Assembly: GCF_001279005.1 (NCBI RefSeq)
Contig: NZ_LGCN01000199.1
Location: 62,001-126,000 of the forward strand
DNA from: Streptomyces caelestis
GTDB taxonomy: Bacteria > Actinomycetota > Actinomycetes > Streptomycetales > Streptomycetaceae
Length of the DNA stretch: 64,000 nucleotides
Direction: 5' to 3'
Shown: positions 46,953-57,800 of the stretch, in pieces
Numbering within the stretch: position 1 is the first letter of the stretch
Layout: each line of letters opens with the position of its first letter
Program-made: the position numbers and the translations under genes
The notes under the pieces: generated by a model
What the model saw: the letters and a program-made list of their open reading frames with translations, nothing else
Told to the model about the DNA's origin: nothing
Database searches by the model: none

Positions 46953-48083
46953 TCAGCGCTTGAACGCCCAGGGGAGCCTCGGTTCCACCGCCCAGCGGAA
47001 GACCCGTCGCACCGGCGGGGTGCACAGCGCCGTCACCACCGCGGCGGCCACCAGGGTGACCGTGACCTCGCCGAGCGGGCGGTACAGCCAGTCCGGGTCG
47101 TACCAGCCCCAGTACTTGCTGACCTGTGCGACGAAACCGTGCAGGAGGTAGCCGTACAGCGTGGCCGCGCCCAGCGTCGTGAACCAGGTCCGCCGCCCCG
47201 GCACCCAGGCGAGGAAACAGGCGACGAGGAGCAGCGAGCAGCCGAACAGGACCAGGGTCACGACGGGGCCGTACCAGGCCGGGGCGGACAGTTCCTGCGC
47301 GCTGTCCCGGTGGTAGAGCCAGCCGGGCGTGACCCGCGGAACCGCCCAGTACGCCACGGCCAGCGCCCCCGCGAACACCGGTACGGCCAGGATCCGCACC
47401 CGGCGGCGGCGCACCAGGTGGAAGTGCTCGGGCCGCAGGACGAGACCGAGCACGAAGTACGGCAGGAACTGCAGCACGCGCTGCACGTCGAGGTCTTCGC
47501 CGAGCGACGGGGACACCGTCGCCAGCATGGCGACGACGAGCGCGAGGGGAACCGGCCACCGTACGAGCTTCCAGAGCGGCGTGGTGAGCCGCCACACGAA
47601 CAACGCGGCCAGGAACCAGGTCAGGTACAACGGCTCCAGAAGGGTGACCGGCCGGTCGGGGACGCCGTCCGTCCACCGGGTGAAGAAGGTGTACGCCGTC
47701 TCGAACACGACGTACGGCAGGACGACGCCGGTGATCAGTCGTCCGACACGCTCCGGACTGCCGTCGAAGCCGCGCGAATGGTAGCCCGCGACGACGATGA
47801 ACGCGGGCATGTGGAACGCGTAGACGAGCATGTACAGCGCGCTGACGGCCCGGCTGCCGTCGCGCAGCGGTTCCCAGGCGTGCCCCACCGCGACCAGGAC
47901 GATCGCCAGGTACTTGGCGTTGTCGAAGAACGCGTCACGCCGCGGTGCCCGCCGCGGCGTGACGTCCTGTCCGGCGGGCGCCCGCGGCGCTCGGGTGCCG
48001 CTCGCGTCGGCCGTGGGGCCCGGCCGGGACGCGGCGGTGTCTCCGGGGCGGGACGTGGCGGCAGGGGTGTGGGGCGAGGACAT
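46953..48083 (-). CDS. Acyltransferase 3 family membrane protein
   Basis: A 376-residue membrane acyltransferase (fucose 4-O-acetylase-like). After an Ala/Pro-rich N-terminus of about 50 residues come FFDNAKYLAIVLVAVGHAWEPL and ALYMLVYAFHMPAFIVVAGY, holding the conserved His residues near helix 1 and 2 (GHAWEPL, FHMPAF) that characterise the family, then eight or more further helices. It would O-acetylate a cell-surface polysaccharide or secreted molecule. The ATG at 48083 is chosen from the frame; no ribosome site better than GGTGTGGGGCGAGG is seen upstream on the minus strand. Divergent from the terB gene. Confidence 0.85.
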   Translation of the reverse strand: MSSPHTPAATSRPGDTAASRPGPTADASGTRAPRAPAGQDVTPRRAPRRDAFFDNAKYLAIVLVAVGHAWEPLRDGSRAVSALYMLVYAFHMPAFIVVAGYHSRGFDGSPERVGRLITGVVLPYVVFETAYTFFTRWTDGVPDRPVTLLEPLYLTWFLAALFVWRLTTPLWKLVRWPVPLALVVAMLATVSPSLGEDLDVQRVLQFLPYFVLGLVLRPEHFHLVRRRRVRILAVPVFAGALAVAYWAVPRVTPGWLYHRDSAQELSAPAWYGPVVTLVLFGCSLLLVACFLAWVPGRRTWFTTLGAATLYGYLLHGFVAQVSKYWGWYDPDWLYRPLGEVTVTLVAAAVVTALCTPPVRRVFRWAVEPRLPWAFKR

Positions 48084-48261
48084 CCCAGCCGCCTCACCCG
48101 TTCCGAGGGTGGTCAAACCTGTGAGGTGTCCGGCCGCGCCGGCCCGGACGCGCACGCCCGGCACCGTCGGCTTTGCTTTTCTTTTACCGTCCGGGAACAT
48201 GGTCGCGGCCGCGTCCGTTTGACCGGACGGACCGTGACAGCGACAGAAGAGGTGGCACCAA

Positions 48262-48813
48262 GTGGCGATGTTCGACCGGCTCAAGGAACAGGCCAGGGCT
48301 CTCCAGCAGTCCCAGGGCGCACGGACGGGGGGCGGACAGGGGCACGGGCACGGCTCCTCCTCGGGCGGCGGCTCCAAGGCCCAGCTGATGGGGCTGTTCA
48401 AGTCCCAGCTCGCGTCGGCCAAGGCGGAGCTCAAGAGCGGCGCCTACCGGGACGCCAGCATGGCGATGTGCGCGCTGGTCGCCGCGGCCGACGGCCGGGT
48501 CGACCCGGCCGAGCGGCAGCGCGTGGAGGAACTGATCGCCTCCAACGAGGTGTTGCAGAACTTCCCGGCGGACCAGCTCCGCAAGCGGTTCAACGAGCAC
48601 GTGGACCGGCTCACGGCCGACTTCGAGCTGGGCAGGGCCAAGGCGCTGGAGGACATCGCCAAGGCGGCGAAGAAGCCGGTCGAGGCCCGGGCCGTCGTCC
48701 AGACCGGCCTCGTCGTCGCCGGGGCCGACGGCAGCTTCGAACCGGCCGAGCAGTACGCCGTGCGCGACGCCTGCTCGGCCCTCGGCCTGTCACCGACGGA
48801 GTTCGGCGTCTGA
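48262..48813 (+). CDS. TerB-family tellurite resistance protein
   Basis: A 183-residue protein with an N-terminal Gly/Gln/Ser-rich linker (QQSQGARTGGGQGHGHGS) and a TerB domain: SGAYRDASMAMCALVAAADG, RVDPAERQRVEELI, KALEDIAKAAKKPVEARAVVQ and GLVVAGADGSFEPAEQYAVRDACSAL. The two (A/G)ADG-x-(V/F)-(D/E)P motifs are the metal-binding repeats of TerB. Starts GTG 48262 or ATG 48268; AAGAGG upstream favours the first. The 3' end overlaps the convergent megasynthase by 24 bases. Confidence 0.9.
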   Translation: MAMFDRLKEQARALQQSQGARTGGGQGHGHGSSSGGGSKAQLMGLFKSQLASAKAELKSGAYRDASMAMCALVAAADGRVDPAERQRVEELIASNEVLQNFPADQLRKRFNEHVDRLTADFELGRAKALEDIAKAAKKPVEARAVVQTGLVVAGADGSFEPAEQYAVRDACSALGLSPTEFGV

Positions 48814-51800
48814 CGTCGGCTCGCAGGGACCCGCGCCCGGTGCGGGGGCGACGAGGTGACCGAGCAGGTGCAGCGGCGCCGCCGTGACCCCGGCTTCCTC
48901 CACGGCGTCCCAGTGGGCCCGCGCCACCGCCGCGTCCACCAGGCCGTGCACCAGCGGCAGCCGGTCGTCCGAGGCGCGCAGCAGGGACTCGGTGCGGCAG
49001 GAGGCCAGGGTTCCCTCGATCCAGGGCTGGGCGAGATGGCCGGCCGCCACCGCGGCCGGGAGGTCGGCGGCGACCTCCCGGTCGGTGCGGCCGACGTGCA
49101 GCAGCCCGCCGCCCAGGATCAGGACGTCGCTCCGTTCCCGCATACGGGCGAGGGCCCGTCCGGTGTCGAAGCAGTGCGGGAAGGAGTCGTCGACCACGAC
49201 GGCGCCGGGCCGGAGCCGGTCGACGTCGAGCACCGCCGTCGCCCCGCTCACCGCCGTCACCAGCAGATCCGCGGCGTGCACGGCGTCCGGCAGCATCCGC
49301 CGCGCCTCGACGACCTCCACCTCGCCCGCCTGCCCGCGCTCCTTCAGCCGGCGGCCGAGCTCCCCCAGCCGTGGCCCGCTGCCGCGCACATCGCACAGCA
49401 GCAGACGCCGGGGCGGGCGGGCGGCCAGCGACAGCAGCAGTTCGAGCGAGGACGCGCCGATCGAACCCAGCCCGGCGAACGCCACCTCCAGGTCCCCGAG
49501 ATCCCGGCCGGTCGCCTCCAGCGCCGCGTGCACGGTCCTGACCACCGACACCACCGTCGCCGCGTGCCCCGTCGTCACCGCCGACGGGTACCGCCGGTGC
49601 CGCAGCACGTCGAAGCCGTATCCGGTCAGCGACGGGATCATCCCGGCGAGGGAGACGCAGCGCGCTCCCAGGGAGGCGGCCAGCGACACCGCGCGAGCGG
49701 TCTGGTCCACCAGGCCGGCCCCCCGCCCGAGTTCGTCGGCGAACAGCGGCACGCACACGAAACCCGACCTGCCCAGCGGTGTGCGCACCGTCTCCAGCAG
49801 CCTCGGGCCGCCGTCGGGGAACAACAGGTCGCGCACCTCGGCCCGGGGCAGCGCCGCCTCGGGCAGGCCGGCCAGCCGTGCGAGATGCCCCGGCGCCGGC
49901 AGGTAGCCGACCAGGGCCGCGTCCATCGTCCCCCGCCGCCTCCCCGGCGGGGGCGCCACGGCCCGGCGGTTCCCGGCCGCCCGCACCAGACGGTCGCGCA
50001 CCGAGCGGACGAACCCGTCGAGCGCGGCCGGCGAGAACGCGGCGGCGCAGCCCCGGACCGTGACCCGCAGCCCGTCACCGTCCGGCCGCACCGCCATGAA
50101 CAGGTCCGTCGCCGACGACGGCGGCAGGAACATGCTGCCCCCCGCCTCCCACGACACCCGCAGCGTGCCGTCGCCCCGCGGGGCCAGCGCGGCGAAGTCG
50201 AGGTGGCTGAAGAAGAACTGCGACGTCACGGGCAGACCGTCGGCGTGCCGCGGAACCACGTCCTCGTGGGCGCGCGCCTCCTCGGCCTCCGCCACGATCC
50301 GGCGCAGCGCGTCACCGAACTCCCCGTCCGCCAGGGGCGCCCCGGCCGCCCCGGCCGGCCGCACGGGCACGGCGGTGGCGAACGGCCCGAAGACCCGGTG
50401 CGCGTCGGGCAGCGCACGGTCCCGGCCGCTGACCGCCAGACCCACGACCAGGTCCGGCCGGCCCGTCACCGCCGTCAGCTCCTGGTAGTAGGCGGTCAGC
50501 AGCGGGGCGTACAGCGTGGTCCGCGCGGCCGAGGCGACCTCGCGCAGGGCGGCCGTCAGCGTCGCGTCGAGCGTGAACCCGGCCGACTCGAAACGCCGGA
50601 CGCCGCCCTCGGCGGCGGTACGCAGCACCGGCGGCCGGTACGGGGCGTTCAGCCGGTCGGCCCGGGCCCGGTGTCCCGCCGCGGCCGGTGCGCCGGCGCC
50701 GGGCCCGGCCACCGCCAGGGCGTGGTCGCGGAAGCCGGACCGCGGCGCGGGCGGTCCGGGCTCCGTGCCGTCCGCCAGCCGGTCGTACGTCTCGGTGAGT
50801 TCCCGTATCAGCAGCGCCGAACTGTAACCGTCGCCGATGAGATGGTGCGCGTGCACCAGCAGGACGTGTTCCTCCCGCTCCAGGGTGAGCACCCGAAGCC
50901 GCAGCAGTGGCCACGCCCAGGGTTCCAGGCGCCGTTCGGCCTCGGCCGCGGCCCGCTCGTCCACCTCGGCCGGACCGGCGACCGTCTCGAAGTCGACCGG
51001 CAGCCGCAGCGACCGGGGCAGCTCCTGCTGGACGGGCGGCCGGGCACCGGAGGGAAAGACGGTGCGCAGCATGCCGTGGCGCTCCACCAGCACGTCCACC
51101 GCCCGCTGGAAGAGGTCCGGATCCAGCGGCCCGGACAGCCGGAGCCGCGCCAGCCACGTCCCGCCGCCCGGTGAGAGCGCCTCGGCGAGGAGGAAGCCGC
51201 GCTGACCGGGAGTGACGGGGAACGGACCCGGCTCCCGGTCGCCGGCCGGAACGGGCCCGCCGTCCCCGGCCCCGGCGTTCCCGGTTCCGGCCACGGAGCC
51301 CTCTTCCGCGGCGGCGTCCACGGCCCCCGCCAGCGCGGCGAGGGTGCGGTGACGGTAGATCACGGTCGGCCGGGGCAGCGGCCCCGCCCGCTCCGCGAGC
51401 CGGGCGAACACCTCCAGGACGAGCAGTGAATCGCCGCCCAGTCCGAAGAAGTCGTCCTCCCGGCACACGGCGGTCACCCGTAGCACCGCGCACCAGATCG
51501 CCGCCAGCCGGCGCTCGGTCGCCGTGGCCGGCGGGGTCCTCCCGTCACCGGGCGACGCGTCCGGACCGCCGAGGACGGCCCCGGGGTCCGTCGACAGGAG
51601 CGCCGACCGGTCGACCTTGCCGGTTCCGGTCAGCGGCAGCGCGTCGACGGGCGTGATCCGCGCCGGGACCATGTACGACGGCAGCAGCCCGGCCAGATGC
51701 CGGCGCACCTCACCCGCGACCGGCCGTTCGGCACCCCTCCGGGTGGTGACGAAGGCGAGCAGCCGCCCCTCGTGCGCGAGCACCACGGCCCGCCCGACAC

Positions 51801-54800
51801 CGGGACAGGTCTGCAGCGCCGCCTCCACCTCTCCCGGCTCCACCCGGTTCCCGCGGACCTTCACCTGGTCGTCGAGCCGCCCCAGGAACTCCAGGACGCC
51901 GTCCGCCGACCGGCGCACCCGGTCCCCGCTGCGGTACCAGCGCCGCCCCCCGCGCATCGTGAACGCCCGTGCGGTCAGCTCCGGTTCGCCCAGGTAGCCG
52001 GGGGTCAGACCGACGCCCGCGATGAGCAGCTCCCCGGCCTCGCCCGCCCCGCACACGGCGCCGTCGGCGTCGACCACCTCCAGCAGGGCGCCGGCCGCGG
52101 CCCGCCCGATCGGCAGCCGCCGCACCCCGTCGCCCGGACGCGCCCCGATGACGTGGCAGGTGGCGTTGACGGTCGTCTCGGTCGGCCCGTACAGGTTCGC
52201 GATCCGCGTGCCGCTCCCGAACAGGTCGAACCAGCGCCGCACGTGCTCCACGGGCAGCGCCTCACCGCCGACGTGCACCCAGCGCAGCGCCGACAGGTCC
52301 ACCGGCTCCACGCCCCGCGCCGCCCGCGCCTCGGCGGCCGACAGCAGCTGCTCCCACAGCGTCGGAACGGAACTCCACACGGTCACCCGCGCCCGCTCCA
52401 CGTGCGCCAGCAACAGCTCGGGGTCCCGCAGCAGGTTCCTGGGCACGGTCACCACGGCGCCGCCCGCCAGCAGCGGGGCGAGCAACTGGCGCACCGAGGC
52501 GTCGAAGCACGGCGACGCGGTCTGCGCGAGCCGGTCGTCGGGGCCGTAGCCGAAGGCGCCGACGGCCCAGTCGAGGTAGTTCTCCATCGCCCGGTGGGTG
52601 ACCGGCACCGCCTTCGGGCGCCCCGTCGACCCGGAGGTGAAGATGACGTACGCGATCGCCCCGGGATCCGGCGCGGCGACGGTGCGCCCGTCGTCGTCGG
52701 ACGGTTCGTCGGCCGCCACCGTCCGCACGCCGGTCAGGGCCCGGGCGAGGCGCAGGGTGGGGGAGTGGCACACCACCGTGGAGGCGCTCGTACGGGTCAG
52801 CTGATCGGCCAGCCTGGCCCGGGGGTGCTCCGGATCCAGCGGGACCCAGCCGGCCCCGGCCCGCAGGACGCCCACCACACCCACCACCGTGTCCGCGCCC
52901 GGCTCGGTGAGCAGTCCGACCAGGTCACCCGGACGGACGCCGTGGGTGCGCAGCCGTGCCGCGAGGGCGGCGGAGGCGCGGTCGAGCTCCCCGTACGTCA
53001 GGGACGCCTCCCCGGCGTCGACGGCGGTCGCGCCGGGGCGCGCACGGAACCGGTCGAGCAGCCGGGTCACCAGGGGGAGACGCCCGCCGGGCAGCGCGGA
53101 CGGCGCCGGTCCGGGCGTGGGCAGGAGTGCCGCCAGCTCCCCCCGGAACTCCCGGTCCAGACGTGCCACGGTGGCCCGTTCGAACAGCGGCGCCGGGAAG
53201 TTCCACGACAGGCGCAGCACCGGACCGTCCGCCCAGCACAGCAGGGACAGCCGGGTCGTCGCCGACCCGGTGCCGGCCGCGGTCGCCGCCACCTCCACCG
53301 GGCAGCCGGGGGCCGCCACGGCCGGGAACCTGGCGAAGCTGAAGCCCGCCGGGCTCACCGTGCGGGGCCCGGCGCCGTCGCCGGGCAGCATCGCGGCCAG
53401 GTCCAGGCTGCTCACCCCGGCGTGCCGCTCGCTCTCCAGCCACAGGCGGCGCACCCGCTCCGCCAGCGCCACGACCGGCTCCTCGCCGTCCACCTCGCAC
53501 AGCAGCGGCAGGGTGTCGGCGAGCGGACCGACGAGCCGGTCCACACCGTCGAAGCGGTCGTCGCGGCCGGCCCTGGCCACGTTCACGGCGACGTCCCGGC
53601 GCCCCGTCCACCGCGCGAGGCAGCGCGCGTACGCGGCGAGGAGCAGGTGGAACAGGGACACGCCGTGCGCGGCGGCGAGCCGTTCGAGACCGGTGCTCAG
53701 CTCCGCGTCGAACACGCCGTGGTGCTGCAGGATCGGGCCGGCCGCGGGAGCGTCGGGGTCACCGTCGTAGGGCAGCCGCGGGGGCGTGCCGCGCGTGGCG
53801 AGACGCTCCGCCCAGTGGCGCCGGACGGCGTCCGGCACGCCGGAGTGCCGCGTGCCCGCCGCGTACCGCGCGAAGTCCGGTGCGGAGCGCGCCCGTCGCG
53901 GTGCGGGTTCTCCGTGCCACAGCGCGGTGTACGCGGTCCACAGTTCCCCGGCGAGGAGGTTGAGGCTGTACCCGTCGACGGCCGCGTGGTGCACGACCAG
54001 CAGCAGATGGGCGAGTTCCGGCTCCTGGCGGAGCAGCACGGCGCGTACCGGCGGACCCGCCGTCAGGTCGAAGGGCCGGTTGCACACGGCGGACTCGACG
54101 CCGGCCACGTCCTCGGCGGCGCAGTCCCGCACCTCGTACCAGTCCGCCACCAAAACCGGCGCCGCCACCCGCTGCGTCGGCCGCCCGCCCGAGGTGTCCA
54201 CCCGCAGCCGCAGCATGCCGTGCCGGTCCGCCAGGTGGGCCAGCGCCCGGCCGAGGACGCCGGTGTCGAGCGGGCCGCGGACCGTCAGCCGCAGATGGCC
54301 GCGGGCCGGGACGTCCGGGTGGAGCAGGCTGCTGGTGTGCAGCGCGAGCTGGACGGGCGTCAGCGCGAAGGGCTCGCCGTCCGGGCGGCCCGGGGCCCGT
54401 TCGTCGAGGTGGGCGGCGAGTTCGCGCACGGTCCGGTGCTCGAAGAAGAGCGTGGTGGGCAGGGACCGCCCCAGCTTCCGCTCCAGCCGTTTGACGAGGT
54501 CGACGGCGCCCAGCGAGTCCAGCCCCAGGGACAGGAACGGCGTGTCGTCGTCGACCGTCGCCGGCGGCACCTCGAGGGTCCGCGCCAGCAGCTCCCGCAG
54601 GACGGCGGCCGTACCGGAGGAGGCCGGGGCCGGCCCGCTCGTCCCGTCGGCCGTGGACGGCGGCACCGGGGCGACCGGGGCGACCGGGGCGACCGGGGCG
54701 ACCGGGGCGACCGGGGGCGCCACGGGCGCCAGGTCGGCGAGGACCAGCTGTGCCGCCGTCGTGCCGCAGGCCGACCGCAGGGCCGCCAGCGCGGGCGCCG

Positions 54801-57800
54801 TCGCCAGCGGCCGGCCGGCGGCGGTCGCGGCGCCGCCGACGCCCCCGGCGGCGAGGCCCGTTCCGCCGAACGGCCCGAGGTTCACCGACAGCCACGGGCG
54901 GCCCGCCCGCCGCTCGGCGCCGGCGAAGGAGTCGAGGAAGGCGTTCGCCGCCGCGTACGCGCCCAGGGCGCCGGCCAGGCCGGGAAGCACCGACGACACC
55001 GACGAGAACGCGACGCACACCCCGGGACGCTGCCCGTGCCGGTCCAGTGCCTCGGCCAGCAGGACGGTGCCGAGCGTCTTCGCGCCCAGCGCGTCCACCG
55101 TCTCCCGCACGTCCGTTCCGCGCAGGCTGCCGGGCCGGGCGACTCCGGCCGCGTGGAAGACGGCGTCCAGCGGGGGGAGGCCGGCGACGAGCCGTTCGAC
55201 GTCCTCGGGGACGGCGAGGTCGGCCCTCACGTAGCGGGCGTCGGCGCCGAGCGCGGTGAGCTCTTCCAGCAGGCCCCGGGGCGGGTGGGGGGAGCGGCCG
55301 GCCAGTACCAGGACGGGGTGGGCCCGGTCGGCGAGCTGCCGGGCGAGCGCGGAGCCGATGCCGCCGGCGCCGCCGGTGATCAGGAACGTGCCGTCGGCGG
55401 GCAGGGGGGCCGCGGCGGCCGTGCGGTCCCCGGCGCGCGGCACGACGGTCCGCACCGAGCGGTGTCCGGCCCGCCAGGCCACGGCTCCTTCCGCCTGCGG
55501 CGCCGACGTCTCGGCGAGCAGGGCCCGCAGGTGCTGTTCCTCGTCGTCGAGGGAGGAGAGGTCGACCCAGTTCGCGATCGCCTCCGACTCCTCGGGGACG
55601 GCCAGGGCGAGTCCGCCGAGGATCGCCTGGGCGGGATTCGGGTGCTCCGGGCCGTGGCCCGTGACGTGTGCGTCCCGGGTCACCACCAGCAGGCGGTGGG
55701 CGCCGGCGCGGTCGAGCAGGGCGAGTGCGTCGTTCAGCGCCGTGATCGCGTCGCGTTGGTGTGCGGCGAGGTCCGCGGCCGTGCGCGCTCGAGCCGTGCC
55801 GGCGAGCAGGATCACGGTTTCCGCGGGATCGATGTCGTCCGCCGCCGTGACCGCGTGCGCGCCGTGGGCGGCGAGCCGGTCCGCCAGCCGGTGTGCCGCC
55901 GCCGGATCCGCGCCGGTCACCGCGATGGTGCCGCCGGGGCGCGTCGGGGTGGGCCGGGGCTGGGGTCGCGCCGCTCGGCGCCGGTGAGGCGCCGCCGCGC
56001 CCGCCTGTGCCGCCCCAGCGGCACGACTGCCCGCAGCCGGCGGCGGTGCCGCACGCCACACGATGTCGTGCAGCAGGCCCTGCGTCGCGGGTTCGGGCCA
56101 GTACCCGCGTCGCCGGTACGGGTACGGCGGGAGCGGGACCCGGCGGTGGCCCTCGTCGAGGGTCGTGCGGTCCAGTGGTACGCCTCGGGCCCACAGACGC
56201 GCCACGATCTCCAGCAACTCCCGTGGCCCGCCCGTCGGTACGGACGCCACGAGGACGTCGCCGTCCGCCGCGACCGTCCGGGTCGGGCCGAGCTCCACGA
56301 ACGTGTCGTAGCCCTCCTCCAGCAGGCGCGCCACCGCCCGGTCGAACCGCACCGGCCGCAGGGCGTGTTCGCGCAGGTGCTCCGGGGTCATCGGCGGCTG
56401 CCACGCGGCGGTGAGCGTGCTCATCACCGGTGTCGTGGGCGCCGTCGGGGTCAGGTCGCGGGCCGCGTCCGCCAGGGCCCGCGCGACCGGCTCCATCAGC
56501 GGGGAGTGGAAGGCGCGCGACACCCGCAACGGGCGGACCGCCGCGCCCTGTCCGGTGAGCCGTCGCGCCGCCCGGCCGACCGCCTCCGGGGTGCCGGAGA
56601 CGACCAGCCGGCCCGGCCCGTTGTACGCCGCGACCGCCAGTTCGCCGCCGGAGGCGTCCACCAGGGCGGACACCTCCCGCTCCGCGGCGCCCAGCACGGC
56701 CGCCATGGCGCCCGGTGCGGTCGATCCGCCCATGAGCCGGCCCCGTTCCGCCGCGAACGTGACCGCCTCGCGCAGGGACAGCATCCCGCCCGCGCAGGCG
56801 GCCGCGAGTTCGCCGACGCTGTGCCCGACGACCGCGTCGGGTCGTACGCCCCAGGCGGTCAGCTGCCGGGCGAGGGCGACCCCGTGCGCGACCAGCAGCG
56901 GCTGCGCCACCTCCGTCGCGGCCAGGTCGTCCTCGGTCACGTCGCCGTCGACGCACCAGTCCGTCAGCCTCCGCCCGCGCACCTCTCCGACGACCGCCGA
57001 CGCCTCGTCGAGCGTGGCACGGTACACCGGCGCCGTGGCGTACGGCGCCGCGCCCGGACCCGGCCGCAGACCGCCCTGACCGGGCAGGACGAAGACGGTC
57101 CGGGGCCGGCGCGTCACCGTCCCGGTGATCGCGCCCCGCCCCGCCGTGGACGCCGCGGTGAGCCGTTCCCGCAGGTCGCCGTCGGCAACGAGCGCGAGAC
57201 GGTGGGGCCGCTCGTCCCGTGCCGCACCGACCGTCGCGCAGACGTCGGCCTCGTCGAGCTCCGGGTGCGCGCGCAGATGCTCCGCGAGCCGCGACGTCCA
57301 CGCCTCCAGCCCCTGGGCGCTCCCCGCCGAGAGGGTCAGCAGACGCGGCCCGCCGCCCGTCCGGCGCGCGGTGCGCACCGGCGCGGGCGGGGCCTCCTCC
57401 AGGACGGCGTGCGCGTTGGTGCCGCCGAAGCCGAAGGCGTTGACGCCCGCCCTGCGCGGTCCGTCCGACTCCCAGTCGGTCTCCTCGGCGACCAGGGCGA
57501 ACCCGGCCCGCTCCACCGCGGGGGAGGGCGGGGTGTGGTGCAGCGAGGCGGGCAGCCGGCCGTGGCCGAGGGCCAGGACGACCTTCACCAGCGAGGGCAG
57601 CGCGGCCGCGTTCAGCAGGTGCCCGATGTTGGTCTTCACCGAGCCGAGCAGCCGGGGCCGGCCGTCCGGACGGGGCGGGAAGGCGTGCGCCAGGGAGCGC
57701 AGTTCGATCGGGTCGCCGACGGCCGTGCCCGTGCCGTGCGCCTCGACGTAGGTGACCGACGCCGGGTCGACGCCGCAGTCCCGGTGGGCGCGGGTGATCA

